DNA from: Hymenobacter montanus | Lineage (GTDB): Bacteria > Bacteroidota > Bacteroidia > Cytophagales > Hymenobacteraceae | Direction of reading: 5' to 3' | NCBI RefSeq assembly: GCF_014699115.1 | Contig: NZ_JACXAD010000009.1 | Location: 62,001-126,000 of the forward strand | Length of the DNA: 64,000 bases | In this document: one piece after another, positions 47,397 through 56,410 of the stretch | How positions within the stretch are numbered: the first letter of the stretch is position 1 | Layout of the letters: each line of letters opens with the position of its first letter | Notes under the pieces: generated by a model | What the model was told of the DNA's origin: nothing | What the model saw: the letters and a program-made list of their open reading frames with translations, nothing else | Databases searched by the model: none | Position numbers and translations under genes: made by a program

Positions 47397-48461
47397 TTAC
47401 ACGCGCACCATCCAGTTGTGTAAGTCGGGGGCGGCACCCGTACGAATGGCGTTAAGGGCTGCGGTCACGCGCTTGGTAAAGGCCGTGGGCCCAACAACCG
47501 GCAAATCGTAGTCCTGGCCTTGGTAGCCGATGGTGGCAATGGGCGCAATAGTGGCCGCCGTACCAACGCCGAAAGCTTCTTCCAGCTTGCCGGCTACCAG
47601 GGCAGCGATGACTTCGCGGCTGCTCACCTTGCGCTCTTCTACTTCAATGCCCATATCGCGGGCTAGTTGCAGCACGCTACGGCGCGTGATGCCATCCAGA
47701 ATCGACGTACTCAGAGCCGGCGTCACCACGCGGCCATCGATGACGAAAATGGCATTCATGGTACCCGACTCCTCCACGTACTGGTGCTCCGTCGAATCAG
47801 TCCAGATGAGCTGGTTGTAGCCTTCCTGCTGGGCGAGCTTGGTAGGGTACATGGCGGCGCCGTAGTTGCCCGCGTTTTTGGCGTAGCCGGCGCCCCCCTC
47901 GGCCGAGCGCACGTACTTCTGCTCGAAGCGCACGCGCAGCGGCTTGGTGTAGTACGAGCCCACGGGAGTGGTAAAAATCATGAACCGGTACGAATCCGAA
48001 GGCCGGACGCCAATAAAGCCATCAGTGGCAAACATAAACGGTCGGATGTAGAGCGCGCCTCCTTCGGCCGTGGGCACCCAGCCCGCATCGAGGCTAATCA
48101 GCTCGCGCAAGCCTTGCATGAACAGCTCTTCCGGCACGAGGGGCATGCACATACGCTCGGCCGAGGTGTTGAGGCGGGCCCAGTTGTCGAGGGGGCGAAA
48201 CAAGGCCACGCCGCCGTCGGTCAAGCGGTACGCCTTCATGCCCTCAAAGATGGCCTGGCCGTAGTGCAGGGCCGAGTTGGCGGGGCTCACCACCATATTG
48301 CCGTAGGGCACGATCTGGGCTTCCTGCCACTCGCCATCGCGGTAGTCCATGGCAAACATGTGGTCGGAAAACACCTTGCCGAACTCCAGGTTGTCCGGGT
48401 CGAGCTCGGCCAGGCGCGAGACCGGGGTGCGCTGCGTGCGAATAGGAAGAAGGTCAATCAT
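47397..48461 (-). CDS. ilvE: Branched-chain amino acid aminotransferase
   Basis: This PLP enzyme converts between branched-chain amino acids and their 2-oxo acids. The 354-residue protein is of the long eukaryote-like BCAT type with FGKVFSDHMFAMDYRDGEW near 28, HYGQAIFEGMKAY near 66, the PLP-lysine region GGAGYAKNAGNYGAAM near 190, and the C-terminal AFGVGTAATIAPI. No other branched-chain biosynthetic gene is adjacent. A terminator follows it. Confidence 0.96.
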   Translation of the reverse strand: MIDLLPIRTQRTPVSRLAELDPDNLEFGKVFSDHMFAMDYRDGEWQEAQIVPYGNMVVSPANSALHYGQAIFEGMKAYRLTDGGVALFRPLDNWARLNTSAERMCMPLVPEELFMQGLRELISLDAGWVPTAEGGALYIRPFMFATDGFIGVRPSDSYRFMIFTTPVGSYYTKPLRVRFEQKYVRSAEGGAGYAKNAGNYGAAMYPTKLAQQEGYNQLIWTDSTEHQYVEESGTMNAIFVIDGRVVTPALSTSILDGITRRSVLQLARDMGIEVEERKVSSREVIAALVAGKLEEAFGVGTAATIAPIATIGYQGQDYDLPVVGPTAFTKRVTAALNAIRTGAAPDLHNWMVRV

Positions 48462-48630
48462 AATGTTGGTATTTCGAAGTGCAGATGGGTGGGATTTTCC
48501 GAATACGTAGGAACGAGATGAGGCGGGTAGAATGGCAAAATCACTGGAAAGATCGACAAAAAAATTACATTAATCGAACCCGAAAATATTAGGCTCTGAT
48601 AACCTAATAAATCTATTAACCGCAACGGGC

Positions 48631-49179
48631 CTAAAGTCGTGCCTTCCAGGTTACCTCTTCCACGCCCAGCTCGTACGCCATGTAGCGGCTCAGAACGAAC
48701 AGGTAATCAGACAGACGGTTCAGATACACGATTACCAGCTCGGCCACGAAAGAATTCTCGCTTAGCAGAATGACCATGCGCTCGGCCCGGCGGCACACGC
48801 AGCGGGCCACGTGGGCCTGGCTCACCGCCGGATGACCACCCGGCAGAATAAAAGCCCGCAGCTCGGGCAGCTCAGCATTCATGCGATCCATCTCGTCTTC
48901 CAGCAGCGTCACGTCGGCAGCGTGCAGGTCGGGCAGCTTCATTTTTGATTTTTCCGGGTCGGCGGCCAGGGCCGAGCCCATGGTGAACAGCCGATCCTGA
49001 ATTTCCTTCAGCAAGGCCCGACGGGGGGCGTTTACGTCCTGGTCGCGGACCAGGCCAATGTGCGAGTTTAGCTCATCTACCGTGCCGTAGCACTCGATGC
49101 GCAAGCTGCTTTTAGGCACCCGAGTGCCCCCGATCAGGGAGGTGAGGCCAGTGTCTCCGGTTTTGGTGTAGATTTTCAT
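48631..49179 (-). CDS. Cob(I)yrinic acid a,c-diamide adenosyltransferase (PduO type)
   Basis: PduO-type enzymes transfer adenosyl from ATP to cob(I)alamin to make coenzyme B12. The 182-residue protein starts MKIYTKTGDTGLTSLIGG, the ATP-binding signature, followed by RIECYGTVDELNSHIG near 30, ARCVCRRAERMVILLSE near 130 and YLNRLSDYLFVLSRYMA near 155. The ATG at 49179 gives the conserved start. No B12 riboswitch or cobalamin biosynthesis gene is seen next to it, so it may serve salvage. Confidence 0.94.
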   Translation of the reverse strand: MKIYTKTGDTGLTSLIGGTRVPKSSLRIECYGTVDELNSHIGLVRDQDVNAPRRALLKEIQDRLFTMGSALAADPEKSKMKLPDLHAADVTLLEDEMDRMNAELPELRAFILPGGHPAVSQAHVARCVCRRAERMVILLSENSFVAELVIVYLNRLSDYLFVLSRYMAYELGVEEVTWKARL

Positions 49180-50039
49180 GTAAGCGGTCAGCAATGAGGA
49201 GCGGCGAGGCTCGGCCAGTGTATAGATGGAGCACTACCGCCGACGAAGTTCTTAGCAGTTATTTTAAAATGAACGGAAGGCCACACTTTCCAATTCTCGA
49301 CTTGAGGCGGGAACGGAGCCAACAACTAGCCTCGCGTCCTTTTGTTAGAGCCGGTTTGGGCATTTAGGTTTTGGTCCTGTTTCGACCAGCGGACACCAGA
49401 GCAAGCAGGATGTTCTAATGGGCTGTTGAGCGAAAATCTAAACCCGCTCTTAGGCATGAAATTTCATCCGGAAATGCGGCTTTAAATTTTACTCGTACAA
49501 AAGTAACGATGTCAAACAGGCGGGCTTCGGTTTGGCTTCGCTTAGCACGACCGGCATTCTGCTTCCAGCCAGGTATGATTGACCTCCTGGAAGCCATACT
49601 AGCGGCCTCCCCAGCCGAATAGCCGCGTAGCGGCGGTAGGTTGGTAGAGAATGGTCACCTTGGCTAAACGAGAGCCGCGTAGCGGTGGCAGAGCCAACCG
49701 CCGAATCTGTCACCGCTACGCGGCTCTCAACCACATAACCTCTTTAACTACTACCAACCTACCGCCGCTACGCGGCTATTCGGCCATTTAGTCTCTTTGC
49801 TTTACTACCAACCCAGCCTAGCGCCGCTACGCGACTACTTCGCAACTTGAGATAACTACATAGAGCCGTTTCCTCGTCCGTGTACACGCCGTCAGGCTCC
49901 CCTCTCCTGTAGAGAGAGGTTGGCCCCGTAGGGGTCCCGTAAGGTTTTCCCGGCTGCGCCCGGTACACGGAACTGAAAACTGCTACAGGCAAGCTGCAAG
50001 AGTAAAAGCTTGGCTGACTACTCACCATGCAATGGCTCA
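49180..50039. repeat. Long repeat-rich intergenic region
   Basis: This is the longest stretch without a gene (860 bases). It contains a nested palindrome at 49615-49783 and a further CCGCTACGCG word near 49824. Downstream is a segment near 49870-49975 resembling the repeats at 42.3-42.5 kb (GTCCGTGTAC, GGCTCCCCTCTCC, GTAGGGGTCCCGTAAGG). Short open frames here have no homology and follow the repeats. Confidence 0.65.
49615..49783. repeat. Nested long inverted repeat
   Basis: The outer arms (49615-49647 and 49751-49783) are a perfect 33-bp inverted repeat beginning CCGAATAGCCGCGTAGCGGC. The inner arms (49670-49692 and 49706-49728) are a 23-bp inverted repeat with one mismatch, beginning GAGAGCCGCGTAGCGG. 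All four arms share the core GCCGCGTAGCGG, so the structure is built from one unit arranged head to head twice. No transposase lies within it. Confidence 0.85.
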
Positions 50040-50750
50040 TTAGGCGCTGTGCACGGCTAACTGCAGGTTTACCTCATCCGATTCTACCAGCCCATCGCGC
50101 AGCCGCACAATACGGTGAGCGTAGCGGGCAATGTCCTCCTCGTGGGTCACCATGATGATGGTATTACCCTTGGCATAGAGCGCCTCGAACAGGTCCATGA
50201 TCTCGTGACTGGTTTTGGAGTCGAGCGCGCCGGTGGGTTCATCGGCCAGCAGCACACTCGGGTTGTTAACGAGGGCGCGGGCAATGGCTACGCGCTGGCG
50301 CTGGCCGCCGCTCAGCTCGTTGGGCCGGTGGGAGGCGCGGTCGGCCAGGCCCACCGCGCGTAACGATTCCAGCGCCCGCTCGTTGCGCTCGCGCTTGTTC
50401 AGGCCCGCGTAGATGAGCGGCAGGGCGACATTGTCGAGGGCGCTGGCGCGGGGCAGCAGGTTGAAGCTTTGGAAAACGAAGCCGATTTCTTTGTTACGAA
50501 CCTCCGCCAGCTGGTTGTCGCTCATGCGGCTCACGTCCTGGCCGTTGAGGATGTACTGGCCCTTAGAGGGCGTGTCGAGGCAGCCCACGATGTTCATCAG
50601 CGTCGACTTGCCCGACCCCGACGGCCCCATGAACGCCACGTACTCTCCGCGCGGAATCTGGATGCTGACCGAGCGCAAGGCGTGGATTACCTCGGCCCCC
50701 ATCACATAAGTTTTGGCGATGTCCGTGGTTTCAATAACGTTCGGGTTCAT
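50040..50750 (-). CDS. ABC transporter ATP-binding protein (MacB/LolD type)
   Basis: The 236-residue ATPase has Walker [10 protein letters not shown] near residue 41, the signature [15 protein letters not shown] near 145, Walker [13 protein letters not shown] near 165, and an H-loop His (VTHEED). It matches the MacB/LolD/FtsE group, which works with FtsX-like permeases in efflux, lipoprotein release or envelope signalling. No such permease is adjacent. Instead it follows by 11 bases a 927-residue membrane/TPR protein, with which it is probably co-transcribed. Confidence 0.93.
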   Translation of the reverse strand: MNPNVIETTDIAKTYVMGAEVIHALRSVSIQIPRGEYVAFMGPSGSGKSTLMNIVGCLDTPSKGQYILNGQDVSRMSDNQLAEVRNKEIGFVFQSFNLLPRASALDNVALPLIYAGLNKRERNERALESLRAVGLADRASHRPNELSGGQRQRVAIARALVNNPSVLLADEPTGALDSKTSHEIMDLFEALYAKGNTIIMVTHEEDIARYAHRIVRLRDGLVESDEVNLQLAVHSA

Positions 50751-50761
50751 GGCAAGAAAAC

Positions 50762-53545
50762 TTATTGCAGAGGTGAGGCAGCCGGAGCCACGGAGAAAGA
50801 GTCGGCCGCGTGGGCGCGGGCTGCTTGGCGGGCGCGGTACTCGGCAGCTAAAATAGCATAAGCGGCCGGCGCCAGCTGCCGCCGGAGCTGAGCCAGCGCA
50901 TCCGCTGCGTAGTCGGTGAGGCCCGCATCGGCCGCTGCCAGTACGTAGGCCCTCAGCAGCGGCAGCGAGAAGGGATTTTCGTCGAGGCCGACACGCAAGG
51001 CCTCGTAGGCGGCCGTATAGTCGCGCCGCCGGGTGTAGAAGCGAGCCGCTGCCAACACCCCGGCTTCGTTAAAAGGGGCTTCCCGCACAATGCGCTGGTA
51101 GTAGCGAGCGGCCTCATCCGCGTTGTTTCGCTGCTCAGCTTGTTGAGCCTGGGCCAGCCACTTACTGCCCACGCGGGCCGGACCATTCCCGCTCGGCATG
51201 AAATTACCCGCCGCTACGTACTGCTGCGCCCGCCTTCCCAGCGCCCGTTGGGCCGAGTCGGGCGCGTTAACCAACCGGGTGGCGGCCACGCCGGCCGAGT
51301 CGAGTTGCCCGCTCAAGGCCAACGCGTACACGCGGGCTTCGCTGGCTGCGACCGCGCCGTGGGTGGCCGCGAAAGCTAACTGGTCGGCCGCGGTGACGTA
51401 CTGGCCCTGCTCGAGCTGCCACAACCCCAGCAGTTCCTGGTAATAGGCCGCGCTGGCCGTAGTGCCAGTGGCCAAAGGCAGCAGCAGTTGCCGGGCGGTT
51501 TGCTCCTGGCCCAACGCGTGCCGCCCCAGCGCCTGCAAAAATTGCAACTGCTCGTAGTAGTTGGCGTTGGCTGGCTGATTGCCTAAGCGAGCTAGCCGGG
51601 CCAGGAACTGCGGGGTAAGCCGGTCTTTGTATCTGGTCACGTTCAGCAGCACCAAGTGGTAAAGCTGTGCGAAGCGGGCATCGTCGAGTTCTACTACGTT
51701 CTCCGCGGGCGGGTCGGAAGCCATATCTACTGCCTGGGCACTTCGCAGCTGCAACAGGGCCCGGTTACTGGCAAAAGCGGGCTCGTTGGCGCTTGCAGCT
51801 AACTTATCACTTAGCTTGTGAGCTTCCGCCAACAGGTTTTGAGCCAGCAAGAAACCCAACTGGTTGGTCCGGCTGGCGTAGCTGCCCGGCGCCAGCCGCT
51901 CAGCCTTATCCAAGTAGAACGCCACCGAATCTGTGAGGGAGGTCTGGGTGAAAAGCTGCGCCAGGTCTGCCGCCAGCGCCGCGCTCCGCGGCTGCGCCTT
52001 CAGCCCGCGCCGCAATACGTCGAGGCCTTCAAACAGGTCGGTGGGCTCGTTGTAGAGCGCTGCCAGGCGCAAGGATACCTTCTCGCTGGGGCCGCGTAGC
52101 AGGGCGCGCCGCAAGGCATTGATTTCATTTTGCCGCTGCTGGCGGAAGCGATACAGCGCCGCCCGGCCGAATTGCGCGTGCCGGTTGGCGCGGTAAAGCA
52201 CGTCGCCGCTCTCGGCGTAATACCGTTCAGCCAGCAGGGCCAGGCTTAAGTCATCGGGGCGGTCTTCGCTTTGCTGGCGAGTGAGGTCGCCGAGGTTGTT
52301 GTACTGGCCGGCCTGTACCTGATCCGGGATGGTCAGGTTTTGGCGGGTTTGGACGATGGCAATGCCGCCTAGCCCCAGGATGTACACGGTATAGAAAGGC
52401 AGCCGGCGCGGCTCGAAAACCACCCGGTACACCCGCAGCCGCTGCTGAATGAGGGGCATGAAGTTCATGAGCACGTACACCCAGAAGCTACCCCCCAGGA
52501 GCAAAAAGCTCAGGGCCGTAAAGTTGCGGGCCGCCACCAGCAAGGGCGTGTTGGCCGTGGCAAAGGCATAGGCCAGGGCCCCAGCGGATCCCGTCACCAC
52601 CAGCGGGTAAAGCTGCGCCAGGCCCCCAGCATAAGGCACCCACCCGGCGTAGCTGGGCGCGCGCAGGCGCAGGCCCAGGCCGCCGGCCAGCACGGCCGGC
52701 AGCAGCAGCACCAGGGGGTCCAGGCTCACTCCCGGCAACAACTCCAACGCGCCATCATTCCATACATACAGCAACAAGGGACCCAGGTACAGCCCGCTCG
52801 CTGCCAGAAACGGCCCGAGCCCAAACCGACTGCCCGGCTGCTCGGCCTGGGTGTTAAACCAGAGCAGCGCCCGGATATTCTCGATCCCAACCCAGAGCAC
52901 CAGCAGCGCCACGAGCACGGCTCCGCCGGGCGTAGCATAGGCCGCCAGCTGCAGCGCCGTCTCGGTGGCTGGCAGTTGGCTTTGCGCTAAGATCAGGGCA
53001 CCCAACCCAGCTACCACCGCCCCCATCGCAACGGCGCGCCACCCCAACGACAGCCGCTCGGCAAAGGCGTGCAAGGCAAAGGCACCGCCCCCCACCAGAA
53101 CTAGCATCAGGTACAGAAAGTACCGCTCTCCAGTACTGAAAATACCCAGTGACTCGGTGTTAAGCGATAATAGCAAGAAGATGACCGGCACCATGCCGAC
53201 CACAAAAGCCGGGCGGGCCAGCGTGCTCACTACCGCTACCCACCCCACCAGCAGCCCGGCTAACAGCACTAAAAAAATACTGGCCGCAAGAGGCTGGGTA
53301 AAGGGCCCGGCCACGTCGTGCGTCAGGCTTACGATAAACCCACTGGCCTGCACGGGCAGGCGCACAGGCCCCGCCGCTACGTGCTCGAGCGTGAGCGGAA
53401 CCGCCTGCAAGTGCGGCACCAGGCGTAGCGGCAGGGCCCCGGCCTCCCCCGTAAAGTAGTAAAACACGGCCAGCCCTACGGCCAGCGTGGCCAGCCCAAT
53501 CAACCAAGTGGGCCGCCAGGCCCGGGTCGGAAGTAACTTGTTCAC
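50762..53545 (-). CDS. Large membrane protein with C-terminal tetratricopeptide-like repeats
   Basis: I recognise no named family. The 927-residue protein has an N-terminal half (about 1-400) with some ten to twelve hydrophobic segments and a C-terminal half (about 410-927) of Ala/Leu-rich helical repeats resembling TPRs. Repeat-like pieces include [39 protein letters not shown] and [22 protein letters not shown] regions usually bind proteins. It lies 9 bases after gatC and 11 before an ABC ATPase, so the three are likely one transcript. Comparable membrane-TPR proteins are annotated only as hypothetical. Confidence 0.8.
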   Translation of the reverse strand: MNKLLPTRAWRPTWLIGLATLAVGLAVFYYFTGEAGALPLRLVPHLQAVPLTLEHVAAGPVRLPVQASGFIVSLTHDVAGPFTQPLAASIFLVLLAGLLVGWVAVVSTLARPAFVVGMVPVIFLLLSLNTESLGIFSTGERYFLYLMLVLVGGGAFALHAFAERLSLGWRAVAMGAVVAGLGALILAQSQLPATETALQLAAYATPGGAVLVALLVLWVGIENIRALLWFNTQAEQPGSRFGLGPFLAASGLYLGPLLLYVWNDGALELLPGVSLDPLVLLLPAVLAGGLGLRLRAPSYAGWVPYAGGLAQLYPLVVTGSAGALAYAFATANTPLLVAARNFTALSFLLLGGSFWVYVLMNFMPLIQQRLRVYRVVFEPRRLPFYTVYILGLGGIAIVQTRQNLTIPDQVQAGQYNNLGDLTRQQSEDRPDDLSLALLAERYYAESGDVLYRANRHAQFGRAALYRFRQQRQNEINALRRALLRGPSEKVSLRLAALYNEPTDLFEGLDVLRRGLKAQPRSAALAADLAQLFTQTSLTDSVAFYLDKAERLAPGSYASRTNQLGFLLAQNLLAEAHKLSDKLAASANEPAFASNRALLQLRSAQAVDMASDPPAENVVELDDARFAQLYHLVLLNVTRYKDRLTPQFLARLARLGNQPANANYYEQLQFLQALGRHALGQEQTARQLLLPLATGTTASAAYYQELLGLWQLEQGQYVTAADQLAFAATHGAVAASEARVYALALSGQLDSAGVAATRLVNAPDSAQRALGRRAQQYVAAGNFMPSGNGPARVGSKWLAQAQQAEQRNNADEAARYYQRIVREAPFNEAGVLAAARFYTRRRDYTAAYEALRVGLDENPFSLPLLRAYVLAAADAGLTDYAADALAQLRRQLAPAAYAILAAEYRARQAARAHAADSFSVAPAASPLQ

Positions 53546-53554
53546 CAGCTCGGG

Positions 53555-53842
53555 CTAGTCCAGCACTTTGGGCACCCGGAAGTAATCCGAATCCTTGCGC
53601 GGTGCGTTGCGCAGGCCGTCCTGGTGGCTCACGGTATTTTGTGCTACGTCGTCGCGTAGCACGTTCACCTCCTGCGAGAGGTGTACCAACGGCTCCACGC
53701 CCGTGGTGTCGAGGCCCTCCAGCTGGGCCACAAAATCAAGGATGTTGTTCAAATCACCCAGCATCTGCTGCTCGCGGGTTTCGTCGAATTCGAGGCGGGC
53801 CAGATGGGCCAGGCCCCGTAAAGTACCAAGGTCAGTGCTCAA
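53555..53842 (-). CDS. gatC: Asp-tRNA(Asn)/Glu-tRNA(Gln) amidotransferase subunit C
   Basis: GatC stabilises the GatCAB complex that amidates misacylated Glu-tRNA(Gln) or Asp-tRNA(Asn). The 95-residue protein has the family features LAHLARLEFDE near residue 10, LNNILDFVAQLEGLDTTGVE near 30 and LRDDV near 58. The start is a TTG at 53842; no in-frame ATG fits. gatA and gatB are not in the window. Confidence 0.93.
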   Translation of the reverse strand: MSTDLGTLRGLAHLARLEFDETREQQMLGDLNNILDFVAQLEGLDTTGVEPLVHLSQEVNVLRDDVAQNTVSHQDGLRNAPRKDSDYFRVPKVLD

Positions 53843-53857
53843 GGGGATATGGAATTA

Positions 53858-53923
53858 GAAGGGTGGTTATTAGTGGTGGTTTCTGGCTGTTAGTGGCTCG
53901 TTTACAAACCAATAACCAGGTTA
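53858..53923. repeat. Imperfect palindrome between plsC and gatC
   Basis: The words GGTTATTAGTGG at the left and AACCAATAACCAGG at the right can pair around a loop of GTTAGTGG-like repeats. It resembles the hairpin spacer between rpsR and rplI and lacks a T-run. Confidence 0.4.
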
Positions 53924-54748
53924 TTATGAGCTGACGGATTCGGGCTGTTGCGGAGAAACATGGGCGATGGGGGCCCGCCAGGTACTCGGGCCGGGCTTTA
54001 CGGCGCCCTCGGTCAGGAAGTCGCCGGTTAGTAGCGCGGCCACGCGTTGTTTCAAGGCTGGGATGTCCGCCAGCGTGAGTCCGGTGGTGGGAATGGGCCG
54101 GTGGAATACGATTTTAAGGCGATGATAGCGCACGCGCAGGCCTTTCTCAACGTCCGGCATGAACATGTGGTTCAGGGGCATCCCCACGGGCACCAGCGGC
54201 ACGCCCGCCTCGATGGCGAGCTGAAAAGCCCCGTCCAGTAAAGGCAGCAGCTCTTTACCAGGCGTGGGCGAAATGCGGCCTTCGGCGAAAATGGCGATGC
54301 TTTTGCCGGCCGCCAGGCCGCGCCGGGCGGCCACCGCGGCCCGGCCCCGGCTCACGGCACTAGTGCGGTCGACCGTGATGTATACGTTGCCGAAAAGGGG
54401 CCCCCACACCGGTACTTTTGCCAGCGAAGCCTTACCCATCATGTTCAGGAACCCCGGAATCGTTTTGAATAAAAGCATGATGTCCACGTAAGAGCCGTGG
54501 TTGGCCACGTACACACACGGCTGCGGGGTTGGCTCAGCGCTTTCACGCACCACTTCAACGGGCATTCCCCACATAAAAATGGAAGACTTCGACCAGAACC
54601 GGTTCAGCATATGCACCACCCACCCCCCATTGGGCCGCCGGCTGAAAAACCACTGCCACGGGTAGATAAGTACAAACGGCACAATAAACCAGAACACGGC
54701 CCAAGTCGTGTAGAGGCGCTGGCCGAGGTAACGAAGCAGATGACGCAT
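53924..54748 (-). CDS. plsC: 1-acyl-sn-glycerol-3-phosphate acyltransferase (PlsC family)
   Basis: PlsC-type enzymes acylate lysophosphatidic acid at the inner membrane. The 274-residue protein has an N-terminal hydrophobic segment, the catalytic HX4D motif in NHGSYVDIM near residue 84, the FAEGRISPTPG substrate motif near 153, and a PVGMPLNHMF segment near 180. TAACTTTG lies 5 bases before the ATG at 54748, so transcription may begin at the start codon. gatC follows after 81 bases. Which acyl acceptor it uses cannot be told. Confidence 0.9.
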   Translation of the reverse strand: MRHLLRYLGQRLYTTWAVFWFIVPFVLIYPWQWFFSRRPNGGWVVHMLNRFWSKSSIFMWGMPVEVVRESAEPTPQPCVYVANHGSYVDIMLLFKTIPGFLNMMGKASLAKVPVWGPLFGNVYITVDRTSAVSRGRAAVAARRGLAAGKSIAIFAEGRISPTPGKELLPLLDGAFQLAIEAGVPLVPVGMPLNHMFMPDVEKGLRVRYHRLKIVFHRPIPTTGLTLADIPALKQRVAALLTGDFLTEGAVKPGPSTWRAPIAHVSPQQPESVSS

Positions 54749-54753
54749 ACTGG

Positions 54754-54761
54754 CAAAGTTA
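54754..54761 (-). promoter_or_regulatory. Possible -7 element of plsC with a near-leaderless start
   Basis: TAACTTTG on the minus strand matches TAnnTTTG and ends exactly 5 bases before the ATG. No TTG at 19-21 bases further upstream is seen. Confidence 0.4.
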
Positions 54762-55013
54762 ACGTTTGGAAAGGTTGGCCTGCCGAGCAGCGCGACAGGA
54801 GGCGGTAGCAGTCAAACCAAACCCCACTCCTCTTTAGCCGACTAGCTGTTCAAGCCCAGGGCTTCAACGCCAGTGGTAGAGCTGCTGCCCAATGTACTTG
54901 CGGTTGGGTGGTCATTGACTGAATGTCCTCCGTGTCTCCGCCCCTTCACTTTCAGTTAAATCTCGACTTCCCCCGGCCCAAAGAAGTTACTATTTTTTCA
55001 CCCCCGCATTGCC

Positions 55014-55601
55014 TTAGCCGTTTACCGCCCTCGCGGCCAATACCTTCTCGGCTTTGAGCAAACCCGCTACGCTGATGCCGTCGGTTATCCGGTCGTCCAT
55101 CGCCATGCGCACGGCCTCGGCCAGCGGCAACTTCCAAATACGTAGGTCTTCGGTTTCTTCGGGCTCTACGTCGCCCTGGCTCAAGCCTTCGGCTAAGAAG
55201 ACGAATCCTTCCTCGTCGGTTACGGAGTTAGACGTGTGCAAGCGGGCAATCCGCGTCCAGCGCGTCGCCGTCAACCCGGTTTCTTCTTTTAGCTCGCGCT
55301 GCGCCGATTCTAGAATGTCGTGCTCGATCAACCCACCGCCCATGGGAATCTCCCAGCTGTACTCCTTCAGCGGGTAACGGTACTGGCCTACCAGCCAAGT
55401 GTTGCCTTCCGCATCGACGGGCACAATGCCTAACGCCTTGTTTTTCATGCTCACCACGCCGTAGATACCCCGCCCCCCCCGGGGGTTCAGCACCTGGTCC
55501 TCGCGTACCGAAATCCAGGGATTATGGTACTTCACCTCCGTGCTCAGCGTTTGCCAGGGGTTGAAGGTTTCGTCGACATTGGGCACAGCAGTAAGCGACA
55601 T
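55014..55601 (-). CDS. NUDIX hydrolase (ADP-ribose pyrophosphatase-like)
   Basis: NUDIX enzymes hydrolyse nucleoside diphosphates linked to other groups. The 195-residue protein has an N-terminal beta-rich part (YHNPWISVREDQVLNPRGG near 27), as in ADP-ribose pyrophosphatases, then a NUDIX helix ending RELKEETGL near 120, with the invariant REx2EExGL. The preceding first Glu of the box is not at the usual spacing (GGGLIEHDILESAQ), so the metal site may be slightly altered. A TAACTTTA sequence is about 30 bases upstream. The substrate is not determined. Confidence 0.88.
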   Translation of the reverse strand: MSLTAVPNVDETFNPWQTLSTEVKYHNPWISVREDQVLNPRGGRGIYGVVSMKNKALGIVPVDAEGNTWLVGQYRYPLKEYSWEIPMGGGLIEHDILESAQRELKEETGLTATRWTRIARLHTSNSVTDEEGFVFLAEGLSQGDVEPEETEDLRIWKLPLAEAVRMAMDDRITDGISVAGLLKAEKVLAARAVNG

Positions 55602-55742
55602 ACGAGCGGGAGAAAGCTGGAAATAGAAGTAAAGTTACGCGGGCTCAGCTAAGGCTATTTACTAGCAGCCGTTTCCTTTTCTACTTCCGTCGTGTTAATA
55701 CTGCCATTGACCGGTTAAATTAGCCTGTTAAACCAAAAGTAA

Positions 55743-55774
55743 TTGCCATCCGCCAAGCTGGTAACTTACCTTTG
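55743..55774 (+). promoter_or_regulatory. Promoter of a candidate small RNA
   Basis: TTG at 55743-55745, a 21-base spacer and TACCTTTG at 55767-55774 give a full Bacteroidota consensus match. The start of transcription would be near 55781. No coding frame of note begins before the terminator at 55888. Confidence 0.7.
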
Positions 55775-55780
55775 AGTCAT

Positions 55781-55915
55781 AAGTACCCCCGCACGGGCTG
55801 GAAATGTGGAAAGGAAGGACCTCTCGTGCGGCGGCGCTCTGACTGACAAGGTGGGGTAGACACCTCTAAGCCAGACCCGCCACTTTAAGGCCGTCGCTAC
55901 GCGACGGCCTTTTTT
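55781..55915 (+). ncRNA. Candidate structured small RNA, unidentified
   Basis: About 135 bases lie between a good promoter and a strong terminator with no credible open frame. The sequence can fold by eye into a first hairpin closed by CCGCACG (55789-55795) and CGTGCGG (55825-55831). A second element is closed by GGCG/CGCC (55833-55836 with 55778-type counterpart at 55878-55881), TCTG/CAGA and an inner AGGTG/CACCT. The terminator hairpin follows. It does not match the SRP RNA, 6S or RNase P features I know. It could also be an attenuating leader for the gene at 56049. Confidence 0.6.
55888..55915 (+). terminator. Terminator of the candidate small RNA
   Basis: AGGCCGTCGC and GCGACGGCCT form a perfect 10-bp stem with a TAC loop, followed by five T. 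Confidence 0.92.
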
Positions 55916-56048
55916 GTGCCTAAAGCGGGCATACACCGGGGAGGAAGTAGCCCGCCCGCGCTAATGGGTGGACCAGCTTTCAACCCTCACGCCGGTCAAG
56001 CCGTACCCCTCTACTCCGGCTGCCCACATTCCGGCCGGCACCTTTACC

Positions 56049-56300
56049 ATGGCTCAGCCCAATTCCAAGTCCAATCTGGACGCCAGCGAAAACGAGCACG
56101 ACCCCCTATTCAACCTCAAGCATGCCCAGGCCGAAGCTGAACTCGCGCAGCATACCAATGGCCTCGGCCCCATCACGAATGAGTACGTGACCAGCGACGA
56201 GGATGGTGAGATTGACGAAGGCCCCCGCGACAGCCAGGGCTTCCGCCGGGGTGAAAACCCTACCAACGTAAACGGCACCAGTGCCGGCGACCACAAGTAG
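56049..56300 (+). CDS. Small acidic protein, unassigned
   Basis: The 83-residue hydrophilic protein starts [18 protein letters not shown] and is rich in Glu, Asp, Asn and Gly, without a membrane segment, signal or Cys. It looks intrinsically disordered. The ATG at 56049 is preferred to an upstream in-frame start at 55968, which lies in a non-conserved stretch. It lies 133 bases downstream of the small-RNA terminator. A hairpin at 56321-56357 follows its stop. Confidence 0.55.
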   Translation: MAQPNSKSNLDASENEHDPLFNLKHAQAEAELAQHTNGLGPITNEYVTSDEDGEIDEGPRDSQGFRRGENPTNVNGTSAGDHK

Positions 56301-56320
56301 CCCGGCTCCCTGGCTGCCAA

Positions 56321-56357
56321 CGCCCGTTGGGCCGCCCCCGTTGCGGCTCAACGGGCG
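56321..56357 (+). terminator. Hairpin after the small acidic gene
   Basis: CGCCCGTTG-G-GCCG and CGGC-T-CAACGGGCG form a 13-14 bp stem with a 9-base loop, 20 bases past the stop. The T-run is weak (CTTCT), so termination is likely but not certain. Confidence 0.5.
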
Positions 56358-56397
56358 CTTCTGCGCCCGGGCGAGAGGGCTTTGCGTCACCGGTGCC

Positions 56398-56405
56398 TAT
56401 TTTTG
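56398..56405 (+). promoter_or_regulatory. Possible -7 element of rnhB with a near-leaderless start
   Basis: TATTTTTG ends exactly 5 bases before the rnhB ATG at 56411. A TTTG occurs 13 bases upstream of it, which is shorter than the usual 19-21. Confidence 0.4.
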
Positions 56406-56410
56406 TTTCC

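Noticed and set aside
49615..49783. CRISPR array or attachment site
   Set aside because: The repeats are inverted and nested, not regularly spaced direct repeats, and no cas or integrase gene is near.
49489..50040. Small minus-strand open frames in the repeat-rich gap
   Set aside because: They coincide with the inverted repeats and GC-rich words and encode low-complexity sequence without homology.
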